DNA of 64,000 nt from APNM01 sp040361335 (GCF_040361335.1 NZ_APNM01000002.1:62001-126000); one strand, 5' to 3'; counted from the stretch's first letter, positions 8,294-17,135 are shown. Translations and numbers: made by a program. Notes: generated by a model from the sequence alone, not told the origin.

Positions 8294-10543
8294 TCAGTTG
8301 AAATCGGCTTCGAGTCCCATGTAGACGAAGCGCGGCTTACCCGGTCTCGGGCCGTGCGGCAGGCGCGAGGCCATGTATTCCCGGTCGAGCAGGTTGTGGG
8401 CGCCGGCAAGCAGGCGCCAGCCGTTGTCCAGCCGGTACTTGGCGCTGGCATCGACCACGAAGAAGCTGTCGATGCGGCCGAAGCGCGCGTCCGGGTTGCC
8501 GCTCGGGTCGACCTGTCGGCTGGTGTTGCTGGCACTGGCGAACGACGAGTCGACGTAGGTGCCGGTCAGATCCACTTTCCAGCGCGCCGCTTCCAGGGCG
8601 GCGCCCACGGTGAACTGATAGTCGGGGATGTAGGGAACCTCGTTGCCGTCGTCGCCCCCGGAGAAGATCGACTCCGCGTCGCCGGAGGTCGAGGCGTTGG
8701 CGATCTCGGCGTCGGTGTAGGTGGCGGATACGAACAATGGCGTGCTCACGGCCCAGCCGCGCGCGATCGAGGGATCCCAGGCCAGGGACAACTCCACGCC
8801 CTGGCTCACGACCTCGCCCACGGACGTGGTTTCGCCGCTGCCGCCCGCGCTGGCACCGACATTGTCGACCACCACCAGGTCGTCGAAGTCGGTGCGGAAA
8901 ACCGTTACCTCGCTGCGCAGGCTCCGGGCGTCGTTGCTGAAGCGTACGCCGGCCTCCGTGGACAGGCTGGTCTCCTCCTTGAGGTCGCTGCGGATCGCCG
9001 CGCGGGGGCCGGGCGGTGAGAACCCGCGGAACACGCCGCCGAAGAAGCTCCAGTTGGCGTTCTGTCGCCAGGTGGCGCCGATACCGCCGCCGAGCAGATC
9101 CAGGTCGTCCTCGCCGCTGTCGGGAGAGCCGCCGCCGTCGGAACGGCGCTGGTCCTGTTCGTATTCGAGGTCCAGCCGCTCGAAGCGGATGCCGGGCGTG
9201 ATGGTCAGCCGCCCCATGCGAATCCGGTCGTCGACGTTGACCGCGACCGCCAGGGTTTCCTGTATCCGGTCGCCGGCGGCGCCCTCGGGTTGGACCTGGC
9301 GGTCGCTGATGGTGCCGTTGGCCTCCTGCGTGAACACTTCATCCTGCTGGAAGCGATCGATCTGGTCGCCGTGCACGCGCAGGCCGACGGACAGTTCGTG
9401 TTCCGCGCCGCCGGTTGCGAATCGGTGACTCAGCAGGCTGTGGATGCCGCGGCTGTAGTACTCGCGGCTGTTGTTGCGATTGGTGAATTGGCCCGCGGCC
9501 TCGCCCTTGAGGACGGCCAGGTCGTTGCCCCCCTCGGCCAGGGCGCGGCTGAGGTTGTTGCCGTTGACGCTGGCGAGCTTGAACCAATTGCGCTCGAACT
9601 CATTGTTATAGATCACCGTCGACAGGTCGGTGGCATCCGATAACGCGATGAAGTGGCTCAAGGCCACGCGGTCCTGCTGCGTGGCGATGTTGTCGAAGCG
9701 GCTCGCCGAGTAGCGGCGGTACGGGTCGGTCCGAAAATCCCGGTCGGTGAGACCGAGGTAGGTCTCGTCGGCGTCGATGTCGGTGCGGCCGAGCTTCAGC
9801 TCGAAGCGCTGATAGACGCCGCTGTCCGGTTCCCAGGAGAATTTCAGGTTGAAGTCGTCGTTCTCAAGGCCGGTCTCGTCGGTGTCCCGGAAATCCGGCG
9901 TGCCGTCGATGTGCTTGAAGCCGTCTGTGCGGCGGAAGAAGCCTTCCGCCAGGAAGCCGACACGGCCGGCGCCGGTCGTGACGGTATCGCCGTACCAGGC
10001 GTGCGTGCGCAATTCGTCATCATCGCCGTACAGCAGCTTGAAATATCCGGCTTCGTTACCGGGAATTTCCGTGGACAGGTAGTTGATCACGCCGCCCGTG
10101 ATGTGCGGGCCGTGGCGGACCTGGCTGGAGCCCTTGAGCACCTCCAGACCGCGCATGCGGCCGGCGGTCGGTGAATAGTAGGCCGACGGCGCGGAATAGG
10201 GGGCGGGCGCCTGTGGTACGCCGTCCTCGAGGATCATGACCTTGGCGCTGCGGCCGGGATCGACGCCGCGCAGGCTGATGTTGGGGAACAGCCCGTAGCC
10301 GTCCTCCTCGCGGATGTAGACGCCGGGGACCTTGCGTAGGGCGCGGTTGACATCGTCGTACGACTGGTCGCGCAAGTCGTCGGTGTCCAGGTAGCTGCCC
10401 GAGCCGGGCAGGGTTTCCACTGCCTCCTTGGAGCCGATTACCTCGAGCATTTCGAGTTCGCGCGTTCGCTCGTCCTCGGCCGCGGCGGACCATGCGACAG
10501 CGACTAGGCTCGCGCCCAGAAAGCGTATACCAAAGCGTGTCAT
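8294..10543 (-). CDS. TonB-dependent outer-membrane receptor, probably ferric siderophore/citrate
   Basis: 749-residue TonB-dependent receptor. After a signal peptide (MTRFGIRFLGASLVAVAWSAAA) there is a TonB-box-like stretch (ELEMLEVIGS), then a plug domain with RKVPGVYIREEDG, NISLRGVDPGRS and VRHGPHITGGVINY, then a long beta-barrel ending EADFN. The plug resembles FecA-type receptors, so a ferric complex is the likely ligand. ATG 10543 follows an AAGGGGGAATA ribosome binding site; further upstream in-frame codons lie in the promoter. A Fur-like box sits about 80 bp upstream, and the divergent neighbours are bfd and bfr, which supports an iron-uptake role. No TonB/ExbBD or siderophore genes are in the window. 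Confidence 0.9.
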   Translation of the reverse strand: MTRFGIRFLGASLVAVAWSAAAEDERTRELEMLEVIGSKEAVETLPGSGSYLDTDDLRDQSYDDVNRALRKVPGVYIREEDGYGLFPNISLRGVDPGRSAKVMILEDGVPQAPAPYSAPSAYYSPTAGRMRGLEVLKGSSQVRHGPHITGGVINYLSTEIPGNEAGYFKLLYGDDDELRTHAWYGDTVTTGAGRVGFLAEGFFRRTDGFKHIDGTPDFRDTDETGLENDDFNLKFSWEPDSGVYQRFELKLGRTDIDADETYLGLTDRDFRTDPYRRYSASRFDNIATQQDRVALSHFIALSDATDLSTVIYNNEFERNWFKLASVNGNNLSRALAEGGNDLAVLKGEAAGQFTNRNNSREYYSRGIHSLLSHRFATGGAEHELSVGLRVHGDQIDRFQQDEVFTQEANGTISDRQVQPEGAAGDRIQETLAVAVNVDDRIRMGRLTITPGIRFERLDLEYEQDQRRSDGGGSPDSGEDDLDLLGGGIGATWRQNANWSFFGGVFRGFSPPGPRAAIRSDLKEETSLSTEAGVRFSNDARSLRSEVTVFRTDFDDLVVVDNVGASAGGSGETTSVGEVVSQGVELSLAWDPSIARGWAVSTPLFVSATYTDAEIANASTSGDAESIFSGGDDGNEVPYIPDYQFTVGAALEAARWKVDLTGTYVDSSFASASNTSRQVDPSGNPDARFGRIDSFFVVDASAKYRLDNGWRLLAGAHNLLDREYMASRLPHGPRPGKPRFVYMGLEADFN

Positions 10544-10624
10544 GCGTATTCCCCCTTGTAAGAACCGTGCTCTCCCGACACGGCGAGACCGTTTGCTGCC
10601 AGGCAGCCGAGCGGCATGGATTTT

Positions 10625-10643
10625 AATGATAAAGATTATCATC
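10625..10643. promoter_or_regulatory. Fur-like box
   Basis: AATGATAAAGATTATCATC contains a perfect TGATAA-N3-TTATCA inverted repeat and is close to the 19-bp Fur consensus GATAATGATAATCATTATC. It lies upstream of the TonB receptor start (10543) and upstream of the divergent bfd promoter, so it could serve either. Confidence 0.75.
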
Positions 10644-10682
10644 CGCAATAACGAATCCGGGCGCATGCCGACGTCGATATAG

Positions 10683-10711
10683 TTGACACTTATTCGCATT
10701 CGCGTTCTACT
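10683..10711 (+). promoter_or_regulatory. Sigma-70 promoter of bfd
   Basis: A perfect -35 TTGACA (10683-10688) is separated by 17 bp from TCTACT (10706-10711), a 4/6 match to the -10 consensus. Transcription would start near 10718, 17 nt before the bfd ATG. The spacer CTTATTCGCATTCGC overlaps a weak second Fur-like half-site. Confidence 0.65.
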
Positions 10712-10734
10712 GGTGCCCGAATGAGGGTCTAGCC

Positions 10735-10965
10735 ATGTACGTCTGTCTCTGCAAACAGGTCACCGACGGTGACATCCGGGCCGCGGTCGAAAACGAGGGC
10801 GCCGCTTCCATGCGCGATCTGCGGCGCCAGCTCGGCGTGGCCACCTGCTGCGGGTGCTGCGCGCCGTGCGCGCGCGAGGTCCTGGCCGTGGCGCTCCAGG
10901 AGCGCGAGCAGGCGTTCGCCGACGATGTGCTGCCGGCGGCGAATCCCGCCCTGCAACCGGGGTGA
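10735..10965 (+). CDS. bfd: Bfd, bacterioferritin-associated [2Fe-2S] ferredoxin
   Basis: 76-residue ferredoxin that passes electrons to bacterioferritin to release stored iron. The cluster ligands Cys4, Cys6, Cys38 and Cys41 are spaced exactly as in E. coli Bfd. Further cysteines occur at 39, 42 and 45. The N-terminus MYVCLCKQVTDGDIRAAV is characteristic. The C-terminal 15 residues past ALQEREQAF extend a little beyond E. coli Bfd (64 residues). It precedes the bacterioferritin gene by 141 bp, and that gap holds another AT-richer stretch (GAATGCGAAAAAGAATCAG) that may be a separate Fur-regulated promoter. Confidence 0.93.
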   Translation: MYVCLCKQVTDGDIRAAVENEGAASMRDLRRQLGVATCCGCCAPCAREVLAVALQEREQAFADDVLPAANPALQPG

Positions 10966-11106
10966 GACGCGCGACAGGCGTTCCCGCGCTTGCGAATGCG
11001 AAAAAGAATCAGTTGAAAATTCTGTAAAAACAAGCGCTTGGCTTGTCATCCGGGACCTGCCTGCTATACTCGCCGTTCATCAACACCGCGATGCCCGGAG
11101 GCGGTC

Positions 11107-11589
11107 ATGAAAGGCGACGCGAAGGTAATCGAGTATCTCCAGAAGGGCCTGAAGCTCGAGCTGACGGCGATCAACCAGTATTTCCTGCACGCCCGCATGT
11201 ATCAGGACATGGGCCTGAACGAACTGGGCGGCAAGGAATACAAGGAATCCATCGAGGAGATGCAGCACGCGGACCGCTTCATACAGCGGATCCTGTTCCT
11301 CGAGGGCCTGCCCAACCTGCAGGAATTGGGCAAGCTGCGCATCGGCGAGACCGTGCCCGAGATGATCGAATGCGATCTCGCGGCCGAGTACGAGTCGCAC
11401 GCCTTCTACAAGGAAGCCGTCGCCTATTGCGAGAAGGTCGGCGACTACGCGTCCCGCGCCCTGTTCGTCGATATCCTGGAGGACGAGGAAGAGCACATCG
11501 ACTTCCTGGAGACCCAGCTCGGCCTGATCGACAAGCTCGGCCTGCAGAACTACCTCCAGACCCAAGCGGGAAATCCGAACGAAGAATGA
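11107..11589 (+). CDS. bfr: Bacterioferritin
   Basis: 160-residue haem-containing ferritin that stores iron as a 24-mer. It starts MKGDAKVIEYLQKGLKLEL and keeps the ferroxidase residues of the family (Glu in LELTAINQYFLHAR, the ExxH in EEMQHADR, DLAAEYESHAFY and EDEEEHIDFLE) and the haem-ligand Met in SIEEMQHADR. Length equals typical Bfr (about 158). ATG 11107 follows GGAGGCGG; an upstream GTG/ATG frame from 11038 lacks family residues. Partner of bfd just upstream. Confidence 0.95.
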   Translation: MKGDAKVIEYLQKGLKLELTAINQYFLHARMYQDMGLNELGGKEYKESIEEMQHADRFIQRILFLEGLPNLQELGKLRIGETVPEMIECDLAAEYESHAFYKEAVAYCEKVGDYASRALFVDILEDEEEHIDFLETQLGLIDKLGLQNYLQTQAGNPNEE

Positions 11590-11594
11590 TTGGT

Positions 11595-11650
11595 GGTCCG
11601 TGAGTTCGTGATTCGCCGAGTCATGCGGATCACCAATCACGAATCACGGT
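11595..11650. repeat. Inverted copy of a GTGATTCGTGATTGG-type dispersed repeat
   Basis: CGTGAGTTCGTGATTCG on the left is mirrored by CCAATCACGAATCACGG on the right. It sits between the convergent bfr and hemJ genes. The same motif recurs after erpA (17071-17090) and between the two rrn tRNAs (23401-23470). Confidence 0.6.
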
Positions 11651-11652
11651 CG

Positions 11653-12075
11653 TTAAAACGGCTTGACGACGGCCAGCACCACGATCGCGATCAGGAACGC
11701 CCCGGGCACCTCGTTCATGAGGCGGAAGTAACGGCTGCTGCCGCGATTGCGGCGCTCTCGGAAGCGCTTGACCTGGATCTGGCACCAGCCGTGGTAGCCG
11801 ATCAAACCCGCCACCAGCAGCAGCTTGACGTGCATCCAGCCGTTGCCGGCCAGCCATGCCGAGCCGTAGGCGAGCAACAGCCACAGGCCCAGGCCGATGG
11901 TCAGTAGGGCGCCGATCCCCATGATCGCCGAGAGCCGACGCTCCATGACGCAGAAACGCGCGTGGCTGATCTCGTCGGTGGTGTCGGCGTGGTAGACGAA
12001 CAGCCGCGGTAGATAGAACAGGCCTGCGAACCACGTGACCATGAACACGATATGAAAGGCCTTGATCCAGAGCAT
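11653..12075 (-). CDS. hemJ: HemJ-type protoporphyrinogen IX oxidase (CopD-like membrane protein)
   Basis: 140-residue integral membrane protein of the HemJ/UPF0093 family, which oxidises protoporphyrinogen IX in haem synthesis. The opening MLWIKAFHIVFMVTWFAGLFYLPRLF contains the conserved His and matches the family closely; there are four hydrophobic segments (about 1-25, 50-72, 80-97, 120-139). Length equals the family's usual about 140. It lies downstream of the ClC gene on the same strand and opposite the iron-storage genes; a link between iron and haem supply is plausible but only by position. Confidence 0.88.
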   Translation of the reverse strand: MLWIKAFHIVFMVTWFAGLFYLPRLFVYHADTTDEISHARFCVMERRLSAIMGIGALLTIGLGLWLLLAYGSAWLAGNGWMHVKLLLVAGLIGYHGWCQIQVKRFRERRNRGSSRYFRLMNEVPGAFLIAIVVLAVVKPF

Positions 12076-12108
12076 GCGTCCTCCGCGTTATCCGTCCTGC
12101 CAGGGAAC

Positions 12109-12149
12109 CTAAAGACCGCGGCATGACCGGCGCACCGGCCATGCCGCGG
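12109..12149 (-). terminator. Hairpin terminator after the ClC gene
   Basis: A long imperfect hairpin with a 10-bp outer stem (CCGCGGCATG / CATGCCGCGG at 12116-12125 and 12140-12149) and an inner CCGG/CCGG stem ends 2-3 bp from the ClC stop. On the minus strand it is followed by TCTTTAGG, a short U-rich tail. It may partly isolate hemJ. Confidence 0.6.
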
Positions 12150-12151
12150 CC

Positions 12152-13924
12152 TCAGGGATGATACGCCCCCTCGATGGCGGCCCGAGTGAGCACGCCATAG
12201 ATGGCATCCGCGCCTGTCCGGCCCCGGCGCTGCACGTACAGGGCGTCCGCCTCGTGTTGGTCGAGACGGTCATAGGCCTCCTGCAGGCTGGCTCGCAGGG
12301 GGACCGACACGGCGTCGAGCCGCTGTCCCGGAATGCGGATCAGGTCGATATCGCCCTCGTCCGGTACGTCCTCGCTGCCCAGGAAGCGCACGACATCCGC
12401 TGGCCGCATCAGGCTGGCGCGGTTCTCTTCACCCCCGACCAACAGCCAGTCCGGATTGCGTGCCAAGGTTTCTTCCAGTGCCGTGCGGGACACTTGGCGC
12501 GGCAGGCGGGCGAAGCGCCGGTTCATCGCGCTGAGGACGCTCGCGCGTCGCAGGTATTGGGAAACCGGATCGTTGCGATAGTCCAGGCCCCGCCGGCGCA
12601 GCAGCATCCGGAACACGGATTCCGCGGAGGCCAGGCGGCGGGAGACCACGATGGCGGTGATCACGGCGAGCATGCCGGGCAGTACCACCTCGGTATGGTC
12701 GGATAATTCGAGGATCACGACCAGCGAGGTGAGCGGGGCCTGCAGCACCGCGCCCATCATGGCCCCGATGCCGATCAAGGCGTAGAAACCGGGCTCGCTG
12801 GCCTGGGCGGGGGCGGCCAGGCCGCCGAGGGTGCCCAAGGCGCTGCCCACGGTGGCGCCGATCACGAAGGCGGGCAGGATCACGCCGCCGGGGATGGCGG
12901 CGGCCGCGGCGAAGGCCGTGGCCAGGAACTTGGCGGCGCCGATGCCCAGAGCTATCCCGAGAACGAATTGGCCGGCCAGGGCGGCGTTCACCAACTCGAA
13001 ACCGAGCCCCAGAATCTGCGGGAACATCAGTCCCAGCACCGCCGTGACCAGGCCGGCCGCGGCCATGCGCAGACTCGGCCGGATCGGTTCCAGCCAGGTG
13101 GTCAGGGCGCCCGTCAGCCGCGTGAAGCCGGCGCCGAGAAGCCCCATGACCGCGCCCACGAACACCAGGTAGGGCAGTTCCCACATGGAGCTGAAGCTGG
13201 CGTGCTCGACCACCAGTCCGGGATGGATATCGGTCAGGGTGAAGGTGACCAGCGAGCCGCTGACCGCGGCGAGGATGATGGGCGCGAATCCGGAGACGGT
13301 GTATTCCATCATCACCACCTCCATGGCCAGGATGACGGCCGCCAGCGGCGTGTTGAAGGAAGCGGCGATGCCGGCGGCCGCGCCGCAGCCGACCAAGGTG
13401 CGCACGCTGTTGTTGGGCAGGTCCAGGCGGCGGCCCAGCCAGCTTCCGGTGGTCGCGCCGACCTGGGCCGCCGTGCCTTCCCGGCCCACGGACTGGCCGG
13501 TGACGATAGCGCCGGTGGTGACCAGGAATTCCGCGATCGCCGTGCGCACCGGCAGGAAGCCCTGGTAGTAGACCAGCCGCTCGATGATGTGGACGACGCC
13601 GTAATCGCGCACTTTCAGGACGCGCTCGATCAGCAGCCCCAGGAACAGGGCGCCCAACACCGGCACCGCCACGCGGAAAGCCGGCGCGGTATCGGGGAAA
13701 TGGCCCGGCGCCGCGTTCGTGCCGGCGAACAGCGGCCCTTGGAGCCCGGTGATCGCCGTCTGCAGCCCCAGGATGATCAGTCCGCACAGCACGCCCGTGG
13801 CCGCGCCGAGCGCGCAGAGTACCCCCAGGCCCGGGGTGTTCTCGATGTCGGCGATTTCCTGGCGCAGGCGGTCGAGCCAGTCCCGCCACCGGCGCCCGAG
13901 GCTCGGTTTGCGGTCAGCGGACAT
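12152..13924 (-). CDS. ClC-family anion channel/antiporter with C-terminal CBS-like region
   Basis: 590-residue ClC-type membrane protein. The gating-glutamate loop reads VGREGTAAQVGATTGSW, so the external glutamate is present but the usual Pro of GREGP is Thr. The first filter loop, normally GSGIP, reads YGVVHIIERL here. The other conserved region is IPGGVILPAFVIGATVGSA near residue 340. After about residue 420 a soluble region follows that looks like a degenerate CBS pair (SLMRPADVVRFL; SLQEAYDRLDQHEADALYV). Chloride/proton exchange is the default expectation, but the two altered loops make another anion such as fluoride or nitrate worth testing. Confidence 0.87.
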   Translation of the reverse strand: MSADRKPSLGRRWRDWLDRLRQEIADIENTPGLGVLCALGAATGVLCGLIILGLQTAITGLQGPLFAGTNAAPGHFPDTAPAFRVAVPVLGALFLGLLIERVLKVRDYGVVHIIERLVYYQGFLPVRTAIAEFLVTTGAIVTGQSVGREGTAAQVGATTGSWLGRRLDLPNNSVRTLVGCGAAAGIAASFNTPLAAVILAMEVVMMEYTVSGFAPIILAAVSGSLVTFTLTDIHPGLVVEHASFSSMWELPYLVFVGAVMGLLGAGFTRLTGALTTWLEPIRPSLRMAAAGLVTAVLGLMFPQILGLGFELVNAALAGQFVLGIALGIGAAKFLATAFAAAAAIPGGVILPAFVIGATVGSALGTLGGLAAPAQASEPGFYALIGIGAMMGAVLQAPLTSLVVILELSDHTEVVLPGMLAVITAIVVSRRLASAESVFRMLLRRRGLDYRNDPVSQYLRRASVLSAMNRRFARLPRQVSRTALEETLARNPDWLLVGGEENRASLMRPADVVRFLGSEDVPDEGDIDLIRIPGQRLDAVSVPLRASLQEAYDRLDQHEADALYVQRRGRTGADAIYGVLTRAAIEGAYHP

Positions 13925-14276
13925 GTGGCATCGGTGTGGGTGACATTGGGTCAGCGGGATCCGTCGTGCGGCATGGCCCGGCGCATCGTTTTATACTTGA
14001 CGGCATACATTATGAGGCCATTGGACAACGACTGCGTTCGACATCCCGGTTGCCGGCGGTGATCGCGATGCCCGGCGGCCGCACGCACAGGGCGTTCCTG
14101 CGCTCCGGCGGCGGCCAACCTGTCTTCGTTCGCGACGTTGTGCAGCGGTCTCATCATGTCGTCGGCCGGCAGCCCTCGCGACGGACCGGCCGTATCGTCA
14201 CCCGAATCCAGAGGGCGACGTTCCACGATTCTAATGTACTCGTCGTGGATCGGACGCGCCCCGCCGCGATGGAGTC
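13925..14276. other. Intergenic region between the ClC gene and argC, no gene seen
   Basis: 352 bp between divergent genes. Short ORFs here show no family resemblance or ribosome binding sites. A TTGACG at 13997-14002 and a TATAAA on the minus strand (13990-13995) may belong to divergent promoters, but neither has a good partner element at proper spacing. Confidence 0.5.
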
Positions 14277-15329
14277 ATGGCCTTGTCAGGACCGCAGTTG
14301 AAAATCGGTATTGTCGGCGGCACCGGTTATACCGGGTCGGAGTTGCTGCGTTTGCTTGCCGGGCATCCCAATGCCCATGTGGTTGCCGTGACGTCCCGAT
14401 CGGAGGCCGGCCGGCCGGTGGCGCAGGCCTATCCGCATGTCGCGCGCTATTACGAGGATTTGTCGTTCAGCGCCCCGGATCCGGAGGCGCTCGCCGACTG
14501 CGATGTGGTGTTCTTCGCCACCCCGCATGCCGCGGCCATGCATCTCGTGCCGGCGCTCCTGGAGGCCGGCAAGCGCGTGATCGACCTCTCGGCCGATTTC
14601 CGCCTGCGCGACCCGGATTTGTGGGCGCGCTGGTACGGCGAGCCCCATGCCTGCCCGGAGTTGATCGAGGAGGCCGTCTACGGTCTGCCGGAACTGCAGC
14701 GGATCACCATATCCAAGGCGCGGTTGGTAGCCTGTCCGGGCTGCTATCCGACCGCGATCATTCTGGCGCTGATGCCTTTGCTCGAATCCGGCACGATCGC
14801 GCCGGGCGATCTGATCGCGGACGCCAAGACAGGCGTTTCCGGCGCCGGCCGCAGCCTGAAGACGCCCTTCCTGTTCGGCGAGATGGGCGAGTCGTTCAGG
14901 GCCTACGCGGTTGCCGGCCACCGCCACCTGCCGGAGATCCGCCAGGTGCTCGGTGAACTCGCCGAAGGGGAGGTGGACGTCAGCTTCGTGCCGCACCTGG
15001 TGCCGATGATCCGGGGTATCTTCGCCACCTGCTACGGCCGCCTCACGGACCGCGGCGTCGACCTGCAGGGCCTGTTCGAAGCCCGCTACGCGGGGGAGCC
15101 GTTCATCGAGGTGCTGCCCGCCGGCGGCATCCCGGAGACCCGGGAAGTGCGCGGCGCGAACACCTGTCGCCTGGCCGTCCACCGCCCCGAGGACGGCGAT
15201 CGCGTGATCGTGCTCTCGGCGATCGACAATCTGGTCAAGGGCGCCGCCGGCCAGGCCGTGCAATGCCTCAATCTCATGTACAGCCTGCCGGAGACCGCCG
15301 GCCTGGAGATTCCGGGGCTGATGCCGTGA
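14277..15329 (+). CDS. argC: ArgC, N-acetyl-gamma-glutamyl-phosphate reductase
   Basis: 350-residue NADPH-dependent reductase of arginine synthesis. The Rossmann motif IGIVGGTGYTGSELLRLL opens the protein; the catalytic Cys156 is in VACPGCYPTA, and the family's His is in VAGHRHLPEI. Length and motifs match the long-form ArgC of gammaproteobacteria. The position just upstream of the DUF6776, bactofilin and erpA genes is a known local order in the class. Confidence 0.96.
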   Translation: MALSGPQLKIGIVGGTGYTGSELLRLLAGHPNAHVVAVTSRSEAGRPVAQAYPHVARYYEDLSFSAPDPEALADCDVVFFATPHAAAMHLVPALLEAGKRVIDLSADFRLRDPDLWARWYGEPHACPELIEEAVYGLPELQRITISKARLVACPGCYPTAIILALMPLLESGTIAPGDLIADAKTGVSGAGRSLKTPFLFGEMGESFRAYAVAGHRHLPEIRQVLGELAEGEVDVSFVPHLVPMIRGIFATCYGRLTDRGVDLQGLFEARYAGEPFIEVLPAGGIPETREVRGANTCRLAVHRPEDGDRVIVLSAIDNLVKGAAGQAVQCLNLMYSLPETAGLEIPGLMP

Positions 15330-15372
15330 CGGCGACTATCGCCCCGACGGCAGGCGTCGTGGCCGCATACGC

Positions 15373-16131
15373 ATGAGGCCCGGCGACCGCCCGCGCCTGG
15401 TCGTTCAGCGCCAGCGTCATCCCTGGGTCATGCGTCTGGGGGTGGCCGGCGGGGCGGCCCTGGCGCTTGCGCTGGCTTGGGGGCTCTATGCGTTGGGACG
15501 GGCCCAGGCTCCCGGCGATTGGGAGCGGGTGCAGGTGGCACGCGAGCGCCTGGAGGGTGAGCGCCGCCGCCTGATCGAGGAAAACCGGCGGCTGGAGGCG
15601 GAGAATCGCCGTCTCGACGAGCGTGTCGTGGTGTTGCAGCGCGCGGCCGATATCGATCGCGAGGCGACGGCGGAACTGCGGCAATCCCTGCGCGAGATGC
15701 AGGAACGCCTGTCCGAATACAAGAAGGAACTGGCCTTCTATCGCGGCATCCTCTCGCCCGAGGAAGCCAAGGCCGGCGTTCGGGTGCAGCAGCTCGAGGT
15801 CGATCCGACGGGGGGCGAGGGTCTGTATCGCTTCAACCTCGTCCTGATCCAGGCGGCCCGCCATGACCGGCGCGTCGAGGGTCGCGTGCAACTGCGTTTC
15901 GAGGGTCTGCGCGGCGGGGAATCCGTGAGTCTGGGCTGGTCCGACGTCGCGCTTGATTCGGCTTCGAGACTTGTGTTCTCTTTTAGATATTTCCAGGAAC
16001 TGGCGGGAACCTTCCGTTTGCCGCAGGATTTCGATCCGACCCTGGTCGAGATCGAGATCGCCCCCGGCGGCCGCTCGGAAGCCTTCACCGACAGCTACGA
16101 CTGGCAGAAGATCGTACGGGCGGCGGACTAG
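15373..16131 (+). CDS. DUF6776 family membrane-anchored coiled-coil protein
   Basis: 252-residue protein with one N-terminal membrane helix (about residues 19-44), then a strong coiled coil rich in Glu/Arg (about 50-125: ERLEGERRRLIEENRRLEAE and onward), then a beta-rich C-terminal domain (about 135-252). This layout, together with its position directly before a bactofilin gene, matches the DUF6776 family. Topology puts most of the protein in the periplasm. A structural role with the bactofilin at the envelope is an inference from adjacency. Start at 15373 is the first sensible ATG after argC. Confidence 0.8.
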   Translation: MRPGDRPRLVVQRQRHPWVMRLGVAGGAALALALAWGLYALGRAQAPGDWERVQVARERLEGERRRLIEENRRLEAENRRLDERVVVLQRAADIDREATAELRQSLREMQERLSEYKKELAFYRGILSPEEAKAGVRVQQLEVDPTGGEGLYRFNLVLIQAARHDRRVEGRVQLRFEGLRGGESVSLGWSDVALDSASRLVFSFRYFQELAGTFRLPQDFDPTLVEIEIAPGGRSEAFTDSYDWQKIVRAAD

Positions 16132-16166
16132 GGCTAGTACAAGACTCAAACCAGGAGGAAGGGACC

Positions 16167-16673
16167 ATGTGGGGAAATGATTCGAAGGACGAGCCGGCGC
16201 GGTCGGGCAAGGCCACGAACAAAGCGGCCAGCACGGTGGATACCCTGATCGGGCGCCAGTCGGAGATCACCGGCGACGTCCGCTTCGCGGGCGGCTTGCA
16301 CGTCGACGGCAAGATCAAGGGCAAGGTGATGGCGGACTCCGACAAGAACGCCGTGCTCAGCGTCAGCGAGAGTGGCGCGGTCGAAGGCGACGTCCGGGTG
16401 CCGCACGTGGTCCTGAACGGTTGCGTGGAGGGTGACGTGCACGCGTCCCAGCGCATCACTCTGTCGGCCAAGGCGCGCGTCAACGGCAATGTCTATTACA
16501 AGCTCATCGAGATGACCGGCGGCGCCATGGTCAATGGCCAGATGGTCTACGAGGGCGAGGGGGCCGAGAAGGTGGCCGCCATTCCCCACAAGCAGGACGA
16601 GGCCAAGACCGGGACGACGACGGGCGAGAGCGGCAAGACCGCCGCCATCGGCGGTGCCCGCGAAAAGGTCTGA
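16167..16673 (+). CDS. Bactofilin (polymer-forming cytoskeletal protein)
   Basis: 168-residue bactofilin. The central domain (about residues 24-130) shows the right-handed beta-helix repeats typical of the family: ITGDVRFAGGLHVDGKIKGK, then AVEGDVRVPHVVLNGCVEGD and onward through VNGNVYY and GGAMVNGQMVY. Flexible charged tails flank the core. Bactofilins polymerise without nucleotide and position cell-wall or envelope enzymes. An AGGAGGAAGG ribosome binding site precedes ATG 16167. It lies 35 bp after the coiled-coil protein gene, likely the same transcript. Confidence 0.93.
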   Translation: MWGNDSKDEPARSGKATNKAASTVDTLIGRQSEITGDVRFAGGLHVDGKIKGKVMADSDKNAVLSVSESGAVEGDVRVPHVVLNGCVEGDVHASQRITLSAKARVNGNVYYKLIEMTGGAMVNGQMVYEGEGAEKVAAIPHKQDEAKTGTTTGESGKTAAIGGAREKV

Positions 16674-16716
16674 CCTCGTTCGTGGCAGCCTGCGTTTCGC
16701 GTTATGATGGAGCGGT

Positions 16717-17070
16717 ATGAGTACCGTAGCCGAAGACATCGAGGCCCCGCTGGAATTCACCGAGGCCGCCGCACACAAGGTGCGTGAACTGCTGGAGGAC
16801 GAGGACAACCCGAACCTCAAGCTGCGCGTGTTCGTGTCCGGCGGCGGCTGCTCCGGCTTCCAGTACGGGTTCACCTTCGACGAGAACGTCGAGGATGGCG
16901 ACACCGTGATCGAGAAGGAGGGCGTCACTCTCCTGGTCGATCCGATGAGCGTGCTCTACCTCACCGGCGCCGAGATCGATTTCTCGGACGGTGTCGAGGG
17001 CGCCCAGTTCGTCATCCGTAATCCCAACGCGACCACCACCTGCGGGTGTGGCAACTCCTTTTCCGTGTGA
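16717..17070 (+). CDS. erpA: ErpA, iron-sulfur cluster insertion protein
   Basis: 117-residue A-type Fe-S carrier. The three cluster ligands Cys45 (SGGGCSGFQYG), Cys109 and Cys111 (TTCGCGNSFSV) are at the family's expected spacing. The N-terminal MSTVAEDIEAPLEFTEAAA and the region LLVDPMSVLYLTGAEIDF mark it as ErpA rather than IscA. It is convergent with anmK, as in Pseudomonas. Confidence 0.95.
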   Translation: MSTVAEDIEAPLEFTEAAAHKVRELLEDEDNPNLKLRVFVSGGGCSGFQYGFTFDENVEDGDTVIEKEGVTLLVDPMSVLYLTGAEIDFSDGVEGAQFVIRNPNATTTCGCGNSFSV

Positions 17071-17135
17071 TTCGGTGATTCGTGATTGAGGCGCGGAACC
17101 AGCACGGTTCCGCAGTCTCCCGGATCATCAGTCTC

